Below are positions 8,494 through 19,152 of a DNA stretch of 64,000 nt, in pieces. Numbering within the stretch: the first letter of the stretch is position 1; each line of letters begins with the position of its first letter. The translations under genes were made by a program, and so were the position numbers. The notes beneath the pieces are model-generated. The model saw nothing but the letters and a program-made list of their open reading frames with translations, was not told the DNA's origin and did not search any database. Origin of the DNA: Geothrix fermentans DSM 14018 (GTDB taxonomy: Bacteria > Acidobacteriota > Holophagae > Holophagales > Holophagaceae); assembly GCF_000428885.1 (NCBI RefSeq), contig NZ_KE386810.1:580979-644978 (forward strand), written 5' to 3'.

Positions 8494-9611
8494 CCCACAT
8501 CGTCGTTCTCGGAGCCGGCCGCGTCGGCGGCGCCATGGCCAGGGACTTGGCCCCGGATTTCAAGGTGACGGTGGCCGACCGCTCCGAAGCGGCCCTGGCC
8601 CGCATGCGCGAGGGCGGGCTGGGCACCCGGGGCGCCGACCTGGCCTCCTCCGAGGGCGTGAAGGCCGCCGTGGCGGACGCGGACCTGGTGGTGGGCGCCG
8701 TGCCGGGCTTCATGGGCTTCGCCACGGCGAAGGCCGTGCTGGAGGCGGGCAAGCCCCTGGTGGACATCTCCTTCTTTGACGAGGATTGCTTCGAGCTCGA
8801 CGAACTGGCCAAGCGCCAGGGCCTCACCGCCATCGTGGACTGCGGCGTGGCACCCGGCTGCGGGAACATCATCCTCGGGGATACCGCCCGGCAGTGGGAT
8901 CACGTGGACACCTTCGAGTGCCTGGTGGGCGGCCTGCCCGTGGTGCGGACCTGGCCCTACGAGTACAAGGCCGGCTTCAGCCCCATCGACGTCATCGAGG
9001 AGTACACCCGTCCCGCCCGCTACGTGAAGGACGGGCGCACGGTCACCCTGCCCGCCCTGTCCGAGCCCGAGCTGCTGGACTTCCAGGGCCTGGGCACTCT
9101 GGAATCCTTCAATACGGATGGGCTCCGCAGCCTCATCCGGACCTTCCCGCATGTGCCGGACATGAAGGAGAAGACTCTCCGCTATCCCGGGCACATCGAG
9201 AAGATGCGCATGCTCCGTGAATCCGGTTTCTTCCGCAAGGAGAAGCTCCGGGTGGGCGACGTGGAGATCAGCCCCCTGGACCTCACCACGGCCCTGCTCT
9301 TCCCCATGTGGTTCATGCAGGAGGGCGACGAGGACTTCACGGTCATGCGCGTCACCGTCACCGGCCGGAAGGACGGGCGCCCCGCGCGCCGGGAGCTGAA
9401 CCTGCTGGACCGCTACGACCCCGCCACGAAGACCACTTCCATGGCGCGCACCACGGGCTACACCTGCACCGCCGCCGTGCGGCTCCTCCTCCGGGGAGGC
9501 TACGCGAAGAAGGGGGTCAACCCGCCGGAGTTCCTGGGCCGGGAGCCCGGAGCCTGGGACTTCATCCGGGCCGAGCTGGCGAAGCGGGGCGTGGTCTTCA
9601 CGGAGGGTTGA
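8490..9611 (+). CDS. Saccharopine dehydrogenase / lysine 6-dehydrogenase-like enzyme
   Basis: 373-aa NAD(P)-binding oxidoreductase. The N-terminus is a Rossmann fold (VVLGAGRVGGAMARDL). The continuation is typical of the saccharopine-dehydrogenase family, with VDISFFDED, DCGVAPGCGNI and the C-terminal domain containing RYPGHIEKMRML. The length and overall pattern fit lysine 6-dehydrogenase-like members better than full saccharopine reductase, but the substrate is inference. The ATG overlaps the permease stop by four bases; the open frame upstream of it is a shadow of the permease. The pair suggests uptake and oxidation of lysine or a related amino acid. Confidence 0.85.
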   Translation: MTHIVVLGAGRVGGAMARDLAPDFKVTVADRSEAALARMREGGLGTRGADLASSEGVKAAVADADLVVGAVPGFMGFATAKAVLEAGKPLVDISFFDEDCFELDELAKRQGLTAIVDCGVAPGCGNIILGDTARQWDHVDTFECLVGGLPVVRTWPYEYKAGFSPIDVIEEYTRPARYVKDGRTVTLPALSEPELLDFQGLGTLESFNTDGLRSLIRTFPHVPDMKEKTLRYPGHIEKMRMLRESGFFRKEKLRVGDVEISPLDLTTALLFPMWFMQEGDEDFTVMRVTVTGRKDGRPARRELNLLDRYDPATKTTSMARTTGYTCTAAVRLLLRGGYAKKGVNPPEFLGREPGAWDFIRAELAKRGVVFTEG

Positions 9612-10463
9612 TCAGCCCACCAGTTCCCGGTGCCGCACCGTGAGGGCGGCCACATCGTTCTGGATCCGGTGGGCCAGCAGCTCCACCAGGGCCACGGAGC
9701 GGTGTTGGCCGCCGGTGCAACCGATGGCCAGGGTGTGGTAGGCGCGGCCCTCCTGGCGCACCAGGGGCAGGGACCACCGCAGCCACGACTCGGCCCGCTC
9801 CAGGAACTCGCGGAAGTCCGGGGATTCCAGCAGGTATTCCTGCACGGCCGCATCCTGGCCCGTCAGGGGCTTCAGGGCCTCCACATAGTAGGGATTGGGC
9901 AGGAACCGGGCATCCAGCACCACGTCCGCGTCCTGGGGCACGCCGCGCTTGAACCCGAAGCTGAGCAGCCGTACGGCCGTGCTGCGGGTCGGCAGCTGGG
10001 GCACCAGGGCCGCGACCCGCTGGCGCAGGTCCGCCAGGCTCAGGCCCGTGGTGTCGAGGATGGTCGTGGCCAGGGCACGGATGGGGGCCAGCAGCTCCCG
10101 CTCGCGCTGGATGCCCTCGCCCGCGGAGCCCAGCAGGGCGAGGTGGTGGGGGCGCCGGGTTTCTGAATAGCGACGAAGCAGGGCGCTGTCGTCCGCCTCC
10201 ACGAAGACCACCTGCACCGGCACGTTGCTGGCGTTGAGCCGCTCCAGCAGCGGCCCGAACTCGTGCGCGAACTCCACCTGCCGGCTGTCCATGCCCACCA
10301 CCAGCCGCTCCCGGCCGGGCCGGAGCTTCGCCTCCAGCTCGATGAGCGGCTCGAGGAGCCTCGGCGGGACGTTGTCCAGGGCCGTGCAGCCGCTGTCCTC
10401 CAGGGCCCCCAGCACCGAATGGCGCCCGGCCCCCGCCAGTCCCGTGACGACGATGAGTTCCAT
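9612..10463 (-). CDS. rapZ: RapZ/YvcJ-family nucleotide-binding protein (RNase adapter-like)
   Basis: 283-aa protein, the usual RapZ length. The N-terminal P-loop is GLAGAGRHSVLGALED, with an AGRHS variant instead of the common SGAGKS; then DNVPPRLLEPL and the family segment LRSYSETRRPHHL-like (RRYSETRRPHHLAL). The C-terminal domain has FGFKRGVPQDADVVLDARFLPNPY and IGCTGGQHRSVALVE, both highly conserved. In Escherichia coli RapZ delivers the sRNA GlmZ to RNase E; in other phyla the role differs. The ATG at 10463 starts directly with the P-loop strand. It lies downstream of secA, separated by a repeat-flanked terminator. Confidence 0.93.
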   Translation of the reverse strand: MELIVVTGLAGAGRHSVLGALEDSGCTALDNVPPRLLEPLIELEAKLRPGRERLVVGMDSRQVEFAHEFGPLLERLNASNVPVQVVFVEADDSALLRRYSETRRPHHLALLGSAGEGIQRERELLAPIRALATTILDTTGLSLADLRQRVAALVPQLPTRSTAVRLLSFGFKRGVPQDADVVLDARFLPNPYYVEALKPLTGQDAAVQEYLLESPDFREFLERAESWLRWSLPLVRQEGRAYHTLAIGCTGGQHRSVALVELLAHRIQNDVAALTVRHRELVG

Positions 10464-10472
10464 GGATCTAGA

Positions 10473-10566
10473 AGCTATCAGCTGTCGGCTGTCGGCTGTC
10501 AGTAAAAACAGCGGGCCCCGCATGGGGCCCGCTGACAGCTGAGAGCTGAGAGCTGATAGCTGATAG

Positions 10567-10568
<2 letters not shown>
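10473..10568. repeat. Heptad-repeat element enclosing a terminator (copy 1 of 3)
   Basis: The left arm (10473-10501) is a run of 7-base units of the form gctgtcg/gctgtca, preceded by agctatca. The right arm (10533-10568) is units of gctgaga and gctgata. The two arms are inverted copies, the right arm carrying one extra unit. Between them is a GC-rich hairpin (10510-10519 with 10524-10533). The right arm starts inside the secA stop codon. Related elements occur at 13749-13837 and 16793-16896. Confidence 0.8.
10504..10533 (-). terminator. secA terminator inside the heptad-repeat element
   Basis: A perfect 10-bp GC-rich stem (10510-10519 with 10524-10533) and a 4-base loop are followed on the minus strand by five T (complement of 10504-10508). 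It should end secA transcription before rapZ. Confidence 0.8.
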
Positions 10569-13185
<2,617 letters not shown>

Positions 13186-13324
13186 GGAGCCGTCCAGTCG
13201 CGTAAACCATTGATTGTAGCCTGACGGATCCCTGATTCCCAGCGGAGGTGCGGCACCCCAAGCCTCCTTGGTTGCCAAAGTTACCCCGCCCAGGCAAACT
13301 GATCGTTTGGAAAATGGAGAAACC

Positions 13325-13744
13325 ATGGCCCTCGAACGCACCTTTGCCATCGTCAAGCCCGACGCCGTCAAGGACGGCCACATGGGCGAGATCCTCACCG
13401 CCATCGAGCAGAGCGGCCTGAAGATCGTGGGCCTGAAGCTGACCCGCCTCACCCCCGCCATCTGCCAGGGCTTCTACCATGAGCACGTGGGCAAGGGCTT
13501 CTACGCGGAGCTGGAGGCCTTCATGACCGAGGGTCCCGTGGCGATCATGGTGCTCGAGGGCGAGAACGCCATCCTCCGCTGGCGCGATCTCATGGGCGCC
13601 ACCAACCCCGCCAACGCCGCCGAAGGCACGCTGCGCAAGCGCTTCGGCGCCAGCATCGGCCGCAACGCCACCCACGGCAGCGACAAGCCCGAGAGCGCCA
13701 AGTTCGAAGTCAGCTACTTCTTCAACGCGTTCGAGCAGTTCTGA
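13325..13744 (+). CDS. ndk: Nucleoside diphosphate kinase
   Basis: 139-aa enzyme balancing NTP and dNTP pools through a phospho-histidine. It starts [18 protein letters not shown], the family N-terminus. [12 protein letters not shown] holds the catalytic His, and [16 protein letters not shown] forms the nucleotide-binding loop. The length matches bacterial Ndk (about 140). The ATG at 13325 was taken rather than the upstream in-frame start. It lies divergent from secA with a 139-bp spacer that should hold both promoters; no clear -35/-10 pair was identified. It is followed at once by a heptad-repeat terminator element. Confidence 0.97.
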   Translation: MALERTFAIVKPDAVKDGHMGEILTAIEQSGLKIVGLKLTRLTPAICQGFYHEHVGKGFYAELEAFMTEGPVAIMVLEGENAILRWRDLMGATNPANAAEGTLRKRFGASIGRNATHGSDKPESAKFEVSYFFNAFEQF

Positions 13745-13748
13745 AGCC

Positions 13749-13837
13749 AGTCCTCAGTCCTCGGTCTTCAGTGGAACGGCGCCCAATGGGCGCCGTTCCT
13801 GCATTTACTGAGGACTGAAGACTGAGGACCGAAGACT
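13749..13837. repeat. Heptad-repeat element enclosing a hairpin (copy 2 of 3)
   Basis: The left arm 13749-13772 (units like agtcctc/ggtcttc) and right arm 13807-13837 (units like actgagg, actgaag) are inverted copies. They enclose a 12-bp hairpin (13773-13784 with 13788-13799). The element fills the whole gap between two convergent genes: it begins four bases after the ndk stop and ends within the TAG stop of the minus-strand gene. The central hairpin probably acts as a terminator for one or both genes, though no strong T run is present. Confidence 0.8.
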
Positions 13838-14309
13838 ATCCTTCCGCCACCGCCTGCAGTGCGGCCTGGCAGAGCCGCCGGATGCCCGGGAGCAGCTCGG
13901 CGCTCTGGAGTCCCTTCTCATTGAACCACTGCCCCCCGGGCGGTGGCTGAGGGAGGAGGTCCTCCGGGGCCCGAGCCAGGAGGAGGTGGGTGAGGTAGAG
14001 GCGTTGCTGGCCTTCCAGGCCTTCCACCCTGAGCAGCCAGGGGGTGGGCAGGCGGCTGGTTCGCTCGTCGAAGATCACCGGAAGCATGGACTTGTCCACG
14101 AAGCGGCAGGGGATGCCCCAACTCGTCTCGAGCTGGGAACTCAGGAGCGTCGTCGGCAGGAATCCCGGCGACCAGGGGACCTGGATCGGCATCAGCAGGC
14201 CGTGATGGGGCGCATGTGGCGATGGCGCCAGCAGGACGAACGGGGTGCGCCCGCCGTGGACCACCACGCCTTCGAGGAAGGTGGTCAGGTGGACCCGGCC
14301 CTCGGCCAT
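13836..14309 (-). CDS. Unknown protein translationally coupled to proS
   Basis: 157-aa protein that I do not recognise. It is rich in Leu and Pro, with no signal peptide or membrane helix. The end (GQWFNEKGLQSAELLPGIRRLCQAAL) looks like the end of Nudix-type proteins, but no Nudix box GxxxxxExxxxxxREUxEExG is present, so that link is weak. The ATG overlaps the proS TGA (ATGA), so it is made with prolyl-tRNA synthetase. Its stop codon is embedded in a heptad-repeat element. GC-rich codon use like its neighbours supports a real gene. Confidence 0.7.
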   Translation of the reverse strand: MAEGRVHLTTFLEGVVVHGGRTPFVLLAPSPHAPHHGLLMPIQVPWSPGFLPTTLLSSQLETSWGIPCRFVDKSMLPVIFDERTSRLPTPWLLRVEGLEGQQRLYLTHLLLARAPEDLLPQPPPGGQWFNEKGLQSAELLPGIRRLCQAALQAVAEG

Positions 14310-16150
14310 CAGCGCCCTCCCGCGGCTTCCAGTTCCTGCATGATGCGGTCGCGGGCGGCGGCCACTTCGGCGGCGGCGGCCTCGGGCTTGAGCTTCAGGA
14401 CTTCCTTGGTGCGGCGGTCGCGCAGCTCGACGATGCCGTCCTTCAGGCCCTTGGCGCCCACAGTGAGGCGCAGGGGGAAGCCCAGCAGGTCGGCATCCTT
14501 GAACTTGGCGCCGGGGCTCATGCCCTCGCGGTCGTCGTGGAGCACCTCGAAGCCGGCCTTCTCCAGATCCTGCTCGACCTGGGAGGCCACGCCGGAGACC
14601 TCCGGATTGGCCGGATCGAGACAGACGATGTGCACCTGGTAGGGCGCGATGGGCCAGGGCCAGATGATGCCGTCGGCATCGTAGTTCTGCTCGACTGCCG
14701 CGGCCACGGTGCGGGTGATGCCGATGCCGTAGCAGCCCATCACCATGGGGTTCTCCTTGCCCTGTTCGTCCAGGAAGGTGCAGCCCATGCTCTTGGAATA
14801 CTTCAGGCCCAGCTTGAAGACTTGGCCCACCTCGATGCCGCGGAAGGCCTGGTAGTGCCCCTTCCCGCAGCGCGTGCAGGCGTCGCCCTCGGTGGCCATG
14901 CGCAGGTCCGCGTAGGCGCAGCCCGGCAGGTCGCGCACGGGATCCAGACCGAAGTGGTGGTAGTCCGTGCGGTTCGCGCCGCAGGTGAGGTTCACGGCGC
15001 CTTCCAGGCTGCCGTCCACGAGCATCTGGACGTCCTTCAACCCCACCGGCCCCATGAAGCCGCTCTTGGCTCCCGTGAAGGCCTCGGCCTCTTCCAGCGG
15101 CATCATCTCCATCTCCGCGGCCCCGACGAAGTTCTTCACCTTGACGGGGTTGACCTCGTGGTCGCCCCGCAGGACGGCCCCCACGAGCTTCGTGGTCCCA
15201 TCCGCGAAGGTGACGCGGTAGAGGAAGAACTTGCTGGTCTGGGTGATGGGCATGCCCTTCGGATGATCCGCGTCGATCATCCCCTCGGCCTGCTCCACCT
15301 GCCCCACCACACCCGGCGTGCGGAAATGATCTTTCTTCAGTTCGAAGGCTATTCCATGTTCTCCGGCGCGCAGCACCGGAGCCTCGGTCTTCTCGATGTT
15401 GGAGGTGTAGTCGCAGGCATCACAGCTGAGGATCGCGTCCTCGCCGCTGCCCGCCAGCACGTGGAATTCGTGGGTGAAGCTGCCGCCGATGGCGCCGCTG
15501 TCGGCCTCCACGGGCCGGAACTTCACGCCGAGACGCGAGTAGATCCGCTTGTAGGCGTTGAACATGGCCCAGTACTCGCGGTCGGCGCAGGCGTCGTCCG
15601 CATGGAAGGAGTAGGCGTCCTTCATGGTGAACTCGCGGCCACGCATGAGGCCGAAGCGGGGGCGGCGTTCGTCGCGGAACTTGGTCTGGATCTGGAAGAG
15701 GTTCATGGGCAGCTGCTTGTAGCTGCGTACGTTCTTCCGCACGATGTCGGTGATGACCTCCTCGTGCGTGGGGCCCAAACAGAAGTTGTAGAACTCCCGC
15801 TCATCGGGCTTCTCCCCCCGGGCCCGGCGCTCGGCCATCTCCGCCTTGGCCTTGCGGTCGCAGAAGCGCAGCAGCTCATCGCCGTAGAACTTCCAGCGCC
15901 CGCTCTCCTGCCACAGCTCCGCGGGCAGCACCGCGGGCATGAGCAGCTCCTGGCAGCCGTCCTTGGCCAGCTCCTCGCGGACGATCTCCTCGAACTTGCG
16001 GATGCTCCGGAAGGCCAGCGGCAGGTAGCTGTAGATGCCCGCCGCCACTTTCTGGATCATGCCCGCGCGCATCATGAGCTGCTGGCTCACCACGTCGGCA
16101 TCGCGCGGCGTCTCGCGCAGGGTCTGGATCAGGAGCTTCGACTGCTTCAT
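14309..16150 (-). CDS. proS: Prolyl-tRNA synthetase (bacterial type, with editing insertion)
   Basis: 613-aa class II synthetase. Motif 1 lies in the helix IRKFEEIVREELAKDG and motif 2 in FRDERRPRFGLMRGREF. Motif 3 is GCYGIGITRTVAAAVEQ. A large insertion of roughly 170 residues between motifs 2 and 3 corresponds to the editing (INS/YbaK-like) domain that deacylates Ala-tRNA-Pro. The C-terminal part is the anticodon-binding domain. GAGG lies five bases before the ATG at 16150. It is followed by the coupled 157-aa gene. Confidence 0.97.
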   Translation of the reverse strand: MKQSKLLIQTLRETPRDADVVSQQLMMRAGMIQKVAAGIYSYLPLAFRSIRKFEEIVREELAKDGCQELLMPAVLPAELWQESGRWKFYGDELLRFCDRKAKAEMAERRARGEKPDEREFYNFCLGPTHEEVITDIVRKNVRSYKQLPMNLFQIQTKFRDERRPRFGLMRGREFTMKDAYSFHADDACADREYWAMFNAYKRIYSRLGVKFRPVEADSGAIGGSFTHEFHVLAGSGEDAILSCDACDYTSNIEKTEAPVLRAGEHGIAFELKKDHFRTPGVVGQVEQAEGMIDADHPKGMPITQTSKFFLYRVTFADGTTKLVGAVLRGDHEVNPVKVKNFVGAAEMEMMPLEEAEAFTGAKSGFMGPVGLKDVQMLVDGSLEGAVNLTCGANRTDYHHFGLDPVRDLPGCAYADLRMATEGDACTRCGKGHYQAFRGIEVGQVFKLGLKYSKSMGCTFLDEQGKENPMVMGCYGIGITRTVAAAVEQNYDADGIIWPWPIAPYQVHIVCLDPANPEVSGVASQVEQDLEKAGFEVLHDDREGMSPGAKFKDADLLGFPLRLTVGAKGLKDGIVELRDRRTKEVLKLKPEAAAAEVAAARDRIMQELEAAGGR

Positions 16151-16232
16151 GGGGGCCTCGAACCTTCGAGTCTATACGAGGAAGGGGGGACCGCCTGCCC
16201 GCTTTGCTCGCGATGTCCCCCCTTCGACCCCC

Positions 16233-16265
16233 ACGTTCGGGCCAGGCGAAGCCCGGCCCGAACGT
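16233..16265. repeat. Perfect hairpin in the proS/yqeY spacer
   Basis: An 11-bp perfect inverted repeat (16233-16243 with 16255-16265) sits in the 149-bp gap between the YqeY-like gene and proS. No T run follows on either strand, so a terminator role is uncertain; it could be an RNA-processing or stabilising stem. Confidence 0.5.
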
Positions 16266-16299
16266 CCGGAGCTCCGCGGCCTCCGTCGATCGGGCGGCG

Positions 16300-16749
16300 T
16301 CAGGCCAGAAGGCTCTGCACGAGCGCGCTGGCGGCCTTGCCGTCGAAGGCGGCGCCGTGCGCGGCCTGGAGGGCCTTCATGACCTGGCCCATGTCCTTCT
16401 TGGTGGCGGCGCCGGTCTGGGCGATGGCGGCCTTCACGGCCGCCTCCAGGGCCGGGCCCTCGATCATGGCCGGCAGATAGGGCTTGAGCAGCTCGATCTC
16501 CGCCCGCTCCTGGGCGGCCCGGTCGGCCTGCCCCACCTTCTCGAACTGGGCGATGCTGTCCTCCCGGGACTTCACCAGCCGCTTGAGGACGGCCAGGGCA
16601 TCGCCCTCCTCCAGGGTCCCCTGGGGGCCCAGCCCCTTGGCCACGGCCTCGTTCTTGTAGGCGGCCAGGGCCATGCGGAGCACCTGGGTCCGGGCGGCGT
16701 CCCGAGCCAGCATGGCGGTTTTCAGATCGGCCTGCAGACGGGTGAGCAT
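16300..16749 (-). CDS. GatB/YqeY-domain protein
   Basis: 149-aa YqeY-family protein, which resembles the helical tail domain of the GatB amidotransferase subunit and is thought to bind tRNA. It shows MLTRLQADLKTAMLARDAART, the EIELLKPYLPAM segment, ATKKDMGQVMKAL and the C-terminal DGKAASALVQSLL. The ATG at 16749 has GGAGG at five bases. It sits between ferredoxin and proS on the same strand; the upstream ferredoxin has its own terminator, so it probably has a separate promoter. Confidence 0.9.
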   Translation of the reverse strand: MLTRLQADLKTAMLARDAARTQVLRMALAAYKNEAVAKGLGPQGTLEEGDALAVLKRLVKSREDSIAQFEKVGQADRAAQERAEIELLKPYLPAMIEGPALEAAVKAAIAQTGAATKKDMGQVMKALQAAHGAAFDGKAASALVQSLLA

Positions 16750-16792
16750 GGGGGCCTCCGGGTGATCTTCCATGGTGACGCAGATGACGGGG

Positions 16793-16896
16793 ACAGTCTT
16801 CAGTCCTCAGTCCTCAGTCCTCAGTAAAAGATACGAAGCGGGCGCCTTCCGGCGCCCGCTTCGCTACTGGAGACTGATCCCTGAAGACTGTCCTCA
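16793..16896. repeat. Heptad-repeat element enclosing a terminator (copy 3 of 3)
   Basis: The left arm 16793-16825 holds repeated 7-base units (cagtcct/cagtctt). The right arm 16866-16896 holds diverged inverse units (ctgaaga, ctggaga). A perfect 12-bp hairpin (16835-16846 with 16851-16862) lies between. The right arm runs into the TGA stop of the ferredoxin gene. The unit sequence is the same as in copy 2. Confidence 0.8.
16825..16862 (-). terminator. Ferredoxin terminator inside the heptad-repeat element
   Basis: The 12-bp hairpin 16835-16862 is followed on the minus strand, after a 6-base spacer, by four T (complement of 16825-16828). It should end the ferredoxin transcript. Confidence 0.6.
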
Positions 16897-17148
16897 GGCC
16901 TTCTCGAACTTGATGACTTCCACAGGGCAGCCGGCCGCGGCGGCCTCGATGCTGGCCTCCAGGTCGGTGCCGAAGCTGCCGGAGAGGGGGCTCTGCTCAT
17001 CCCGGTTCTCGGAATCGATGCCGTCCTCGCGCACGGAGCCGTTGATGTTGCAGCTGGTGTCGGTGACGTGGAACACGTCGGGGCACTCGGCCTCGCAGGC
17101 ATTGCACACGATGCAGCCTTCGTCGATCCAGACTTTGGTGATGGCCAT
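16894..17148 (-). CDS. Ferredoxin, [4Fe-4S] type
   Basis: 84-aa small electron carrier. The N-terminal block GCIVCNACEAECPDVF has CxxCxxCxxxCP, and a later AAAGCPVEVIKFE supplies the fourth ligand for one [4Fe-4S] cluster. The second motif of a two-cluster ferredoxin is incomplete, so a single cluster is likely, as in Desulfovibrio-type ferredoxins. The ATG at 17148 has GAGGAG six bases upstream. Partner enzymes are not adjacent. Confidence 0.92.
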   Translation of the reverse strand: MAITKVWIDEGCIVCNACEAECPDVFHVTDTSCNINGSVREDGIDSENRDEQSPLSGSFGTDLEASIEAAAAGCPVEVIKFEKA

Positions 17149-17282
17149 GGTCGTCTCCTCGAGATTCAATGGGGGCCCTGGCAGGGGCGAACCCAATCAA
17201 ACTAGCATCGCGCGGGCCCCGGACCAAGCGTCCCCTCGCCTCCAGAGGCGTGGGAGACTGGACTTGTGACGGAGGTCCGCCC

Positions 17283-18200
17283 ATGCGCCTGAGGGAGACG
17301 GGAATTCTCGCCCGGATCCGGGAGCTGCTGCCCGGCGGCGGCACGCTCCTGGACGACTGCGGTGCCCTGCCCGCCCCTCCGCCAGGCCAGACCCTGCTGG
17401 TCACCACGGACCTCATGGAATCCGGCCAGCACTTCCGCCTGGACTGGCACCCGCCGGACCTCCTGGCTCGCAAGCTGTTGATGGTGAACCTTTCGGATCT
17501 GGATGCCTCGGGCGCCAGGCCCTTCGGCTACACCCTCACCCTGGCCCTGGGCCCGGAGATCGACGGACCATGGCTTGACGCCTTCCTGGAGGGCCTGGCC
17601 GGGGCCTCCCGCGAGGCGGAGGTGCAAGTTCTGGGCGGAGATACGGTGGGCCGTCCCGCAGGCCTGGGCCTGGGTCTCACGGCCTTCGGCCACGCGGTGC
17701 GCTGGTTGAGGCGGGATGGCCTGAGGCCCGGCGATCGGATCTTCGTGGACCAGCCCCCCGGCGCCAGCCTGCGGGGCCTGCGGAAGCTCCAGGCGGGCCA
17801 GCGCTGGAACCCTTCCCGGCCAGACGCGGATCTGGCGGCCCATCTGGCGCCCCGGCCCAGACTGGGCCTGGGCCCGCGCCTGGCGGAGCTGCCCGAAGTC
17901 CACGCCTGCCTGGACCTGTCGGATGGCCTGAGCCGGGACCTTCGCAACCTGGCCGAGGCCTCAGGCCTCAGCATCGCCGTGGAACCCGGCCTGGACGAGG
18001 ACATGCTGCGGGGCGGCGAGGACTACGCCCGCTGCTTCGGCGCCGCCCTGCCCCAGGCGGAACTGGAGGCGCGCCTCGGCCTGCCGCTGATTCCCGTGGG
18101 CGAGGCCCTGCCCCGCGGCGAATCGCCTCTGCTCGCCTATGATGGAGGTTCGCTCCGCCCCCTGCCCGACCTCAGCTTCGACCACTTCGGACCTTCATGA
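17283..18200 (+). CDS. thiL: Thiamine-monophosphate kinase
   Basis: 305-aa ATP-dependent kinase making thiamine pyrophosphate from the monophosphate. Family features in order: LLDDCGALPA (Mg-binding DD), VTTDLMESGQHF, ARKLLMVNLSDLDASGARP, GGDTVGRP and CLDLSDGLSRDL. LRGGEDYARCF is a variant of the usual GGEDYELLF. The ATG at 17283 has GGAGG seven bases upstream. The stop overlaps the next ATG by four bases (ATGA), so it is coupled to the DUF2062 gene. Confidence 0.93.
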   Translation: MRLRETGILARIRELLPGGGTLLDDCGALPAPPPGQTLLVTTDLMESGQHFRLDWHPPDLLARKLLMVNLSDLDASGARPFGYTLTLALGPEIDGPWLDAFLEGLAGASREAEVQVLGGDTVGRPAGLGLGLTAFGHAVRWLRRDGLRPGDRIFVDQPPGASLRGLRKLQAGQRWNPSRPDADLAAHLAPRPRLGLGPRLAELPEVHACLDLSDGLSRDLRNLAEASGLSIAVEPGLDEDMLRGGEDYARCFGAALPQAELEARLGLPLIPVGEALPRGESPLLAYDGGSLRPLPDLSFDHFGPS

Positions 18201-18715
18201 AGCATCGCGACAAAACGCACATCTGGGCCCGCACCAAGCGGTTCCTGGCCGATCCGGATCTGGAGCCGCACCACCTGGCCTGGAGCTTCGCCCTGGGCTT
18301 TTCCATCGCCTGGAACCCCCTGCTGGGCACCCACACCGCCATCATCCTGGTGGCCTGCGCCCTGGTGAAGAAGCTGCACCGGCCCCTCACCTTCCTGGGC
18401 GCCTTCACCAACAACCCCTGGACCATGGTGCCCATGGCCACGGGCTCCGCCCTGCTCGGCAACCTCCTGCTGGGCCGGGGACTCCACCTGGATCTCAGCG
18501 GGGTGGACTGGAAGAGCTTCGGCTGGCACAGCTTCGCCACCCGCGAGGGCTTCCAGGCCGCCGCGGCCATGCTCAAGCCCATCCTCGCGCCCTATCTGCT
18601 GGGCGGGTTCGTCATGAGCGCCCTGGCCCTTCCCGTGGGATATTTCCTCATGCTCCGGCTGGCGCACCGCCTGCGCCGGCCCAAGCCTGCTCCCACCCCT
18701 CTTCCCGGAGACTGA
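18197..18715 (+). CDS. DUF2062 membrane protein
   Basis: 172-aa integral membrane protein of the DUF2062 family. The hallmark SFALGFSIAWNPLLGTHT and ACALVKKLHRPLTFLGAFTNNPWT are present, then a final membrane helix (GGFVMSALALPVGYFLMLRLA). Function is unknown; family members often sit beside glycosyltransferases or housekeeping genes. It is coupled to thiL by an ATGA overlap and lies one base before ebfC. Confidence 0.85.
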   Translation: MKHRDKTHIWARTKRFLADPDLEPHHLAWSFALGFSIAWNPLLGTHTAIILVACALVKKLHRPLTFLGAFTNNPWTMVPMATGSALLGNLLLGRGLHLDLSGVDWKSFGWHSFATREGFQAAAAMLKPILAPYLLGGFVMSALALPVGYFLMLRLAHRLRRPKPAPTPLPGD

Positions 18716-18716
18716 C

Positions 18717-19019
18717 ATGGACATGCGCTTCCTGATGAAACAGGCCCAGCAGATGCAGGCGAAGCTCGCCGAGGCCCAGGCGAACCTGCGCATCGAGGGC
18801 ACCGCCGGCGGCGAGCTGGTGAAGGTCACCCTGAACGGTTCCAAGGAGCTGATGGGCCTCTCCATCGCCAAGGACGCCATGGATCCCGAGGATCCCTCCA
18901 TGCTCGAAGACCTGCTCATGGCCGCCTTTCGCGACGCCACGGGCAAGGTGGACGAGGCCATGAAGAAGCAGATGGGCGGCATGGGCGCGGGCCTGGGCAT
19001 CCCCGGACTGGGATTATGA
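18717..19019 (+). CDS. ebfC: YbaB/EbfC-family nucleoid-associated protein
   Basis: 100-aa DNA-binding protein of the YbaB/EbfC family, a homodimer that coats DNA. It has MKQAQQMQAKLAEAQANL, then GTAGGELVKVTLNGSKELMGL, and a C-terminal Gly/Met-rich tail. ATG codons at 18717 and 18723 are both possible starts. In many bacteria the order is dnaX-ybaB-recR. Here recR follows after a repeat and no dnaX is present upstream. Confidence 0.93.
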   Translation: MDMRFLMKQAQQMQAKLAEAQANLRIEGTAGGELVKVTLNGSKELMGLSIAKDAMDPEDPSMLEDLLMAAFRDATGKVDEAMKKQMGGMGAGLGIPGLGL

Positions 19020-19127
19020 GATTCACCACGGAGACACCGAGGGCACAGAGAAAAACCACCGAGGAAACACAGAGCCTCTGTGACTCTCCGTGTAACCTCA
19101 GTGATCTCTGTGCCTCCGTGGTGAATC
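19020..19127. repeat. Intergenic palindromic repeat between ebfC and recR
   Basis: The 13-bp outer arms (19020-19032 with 19115-19127) and inner arms (19042-19050 with 19106-19114) pair to form a long imperfect hairpin. The arm sequence resembles the ccacggagacac-type dispersed intergenic repeat that I know from several unrelated bacterial genomes. It starts at the ebfC stop and interrupts the usual ebfC-recR junction. Confidence 0.75.
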
Positions 19128-19152
19128 CTTTCGTCCAGGTTGGGTCCAAACC

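Noticed and set aside
14216..16480. 754-aa plus-strand open frame
   Set aside because: Antisense to proS and the YqeY-like gene, with no recognisable motifs.
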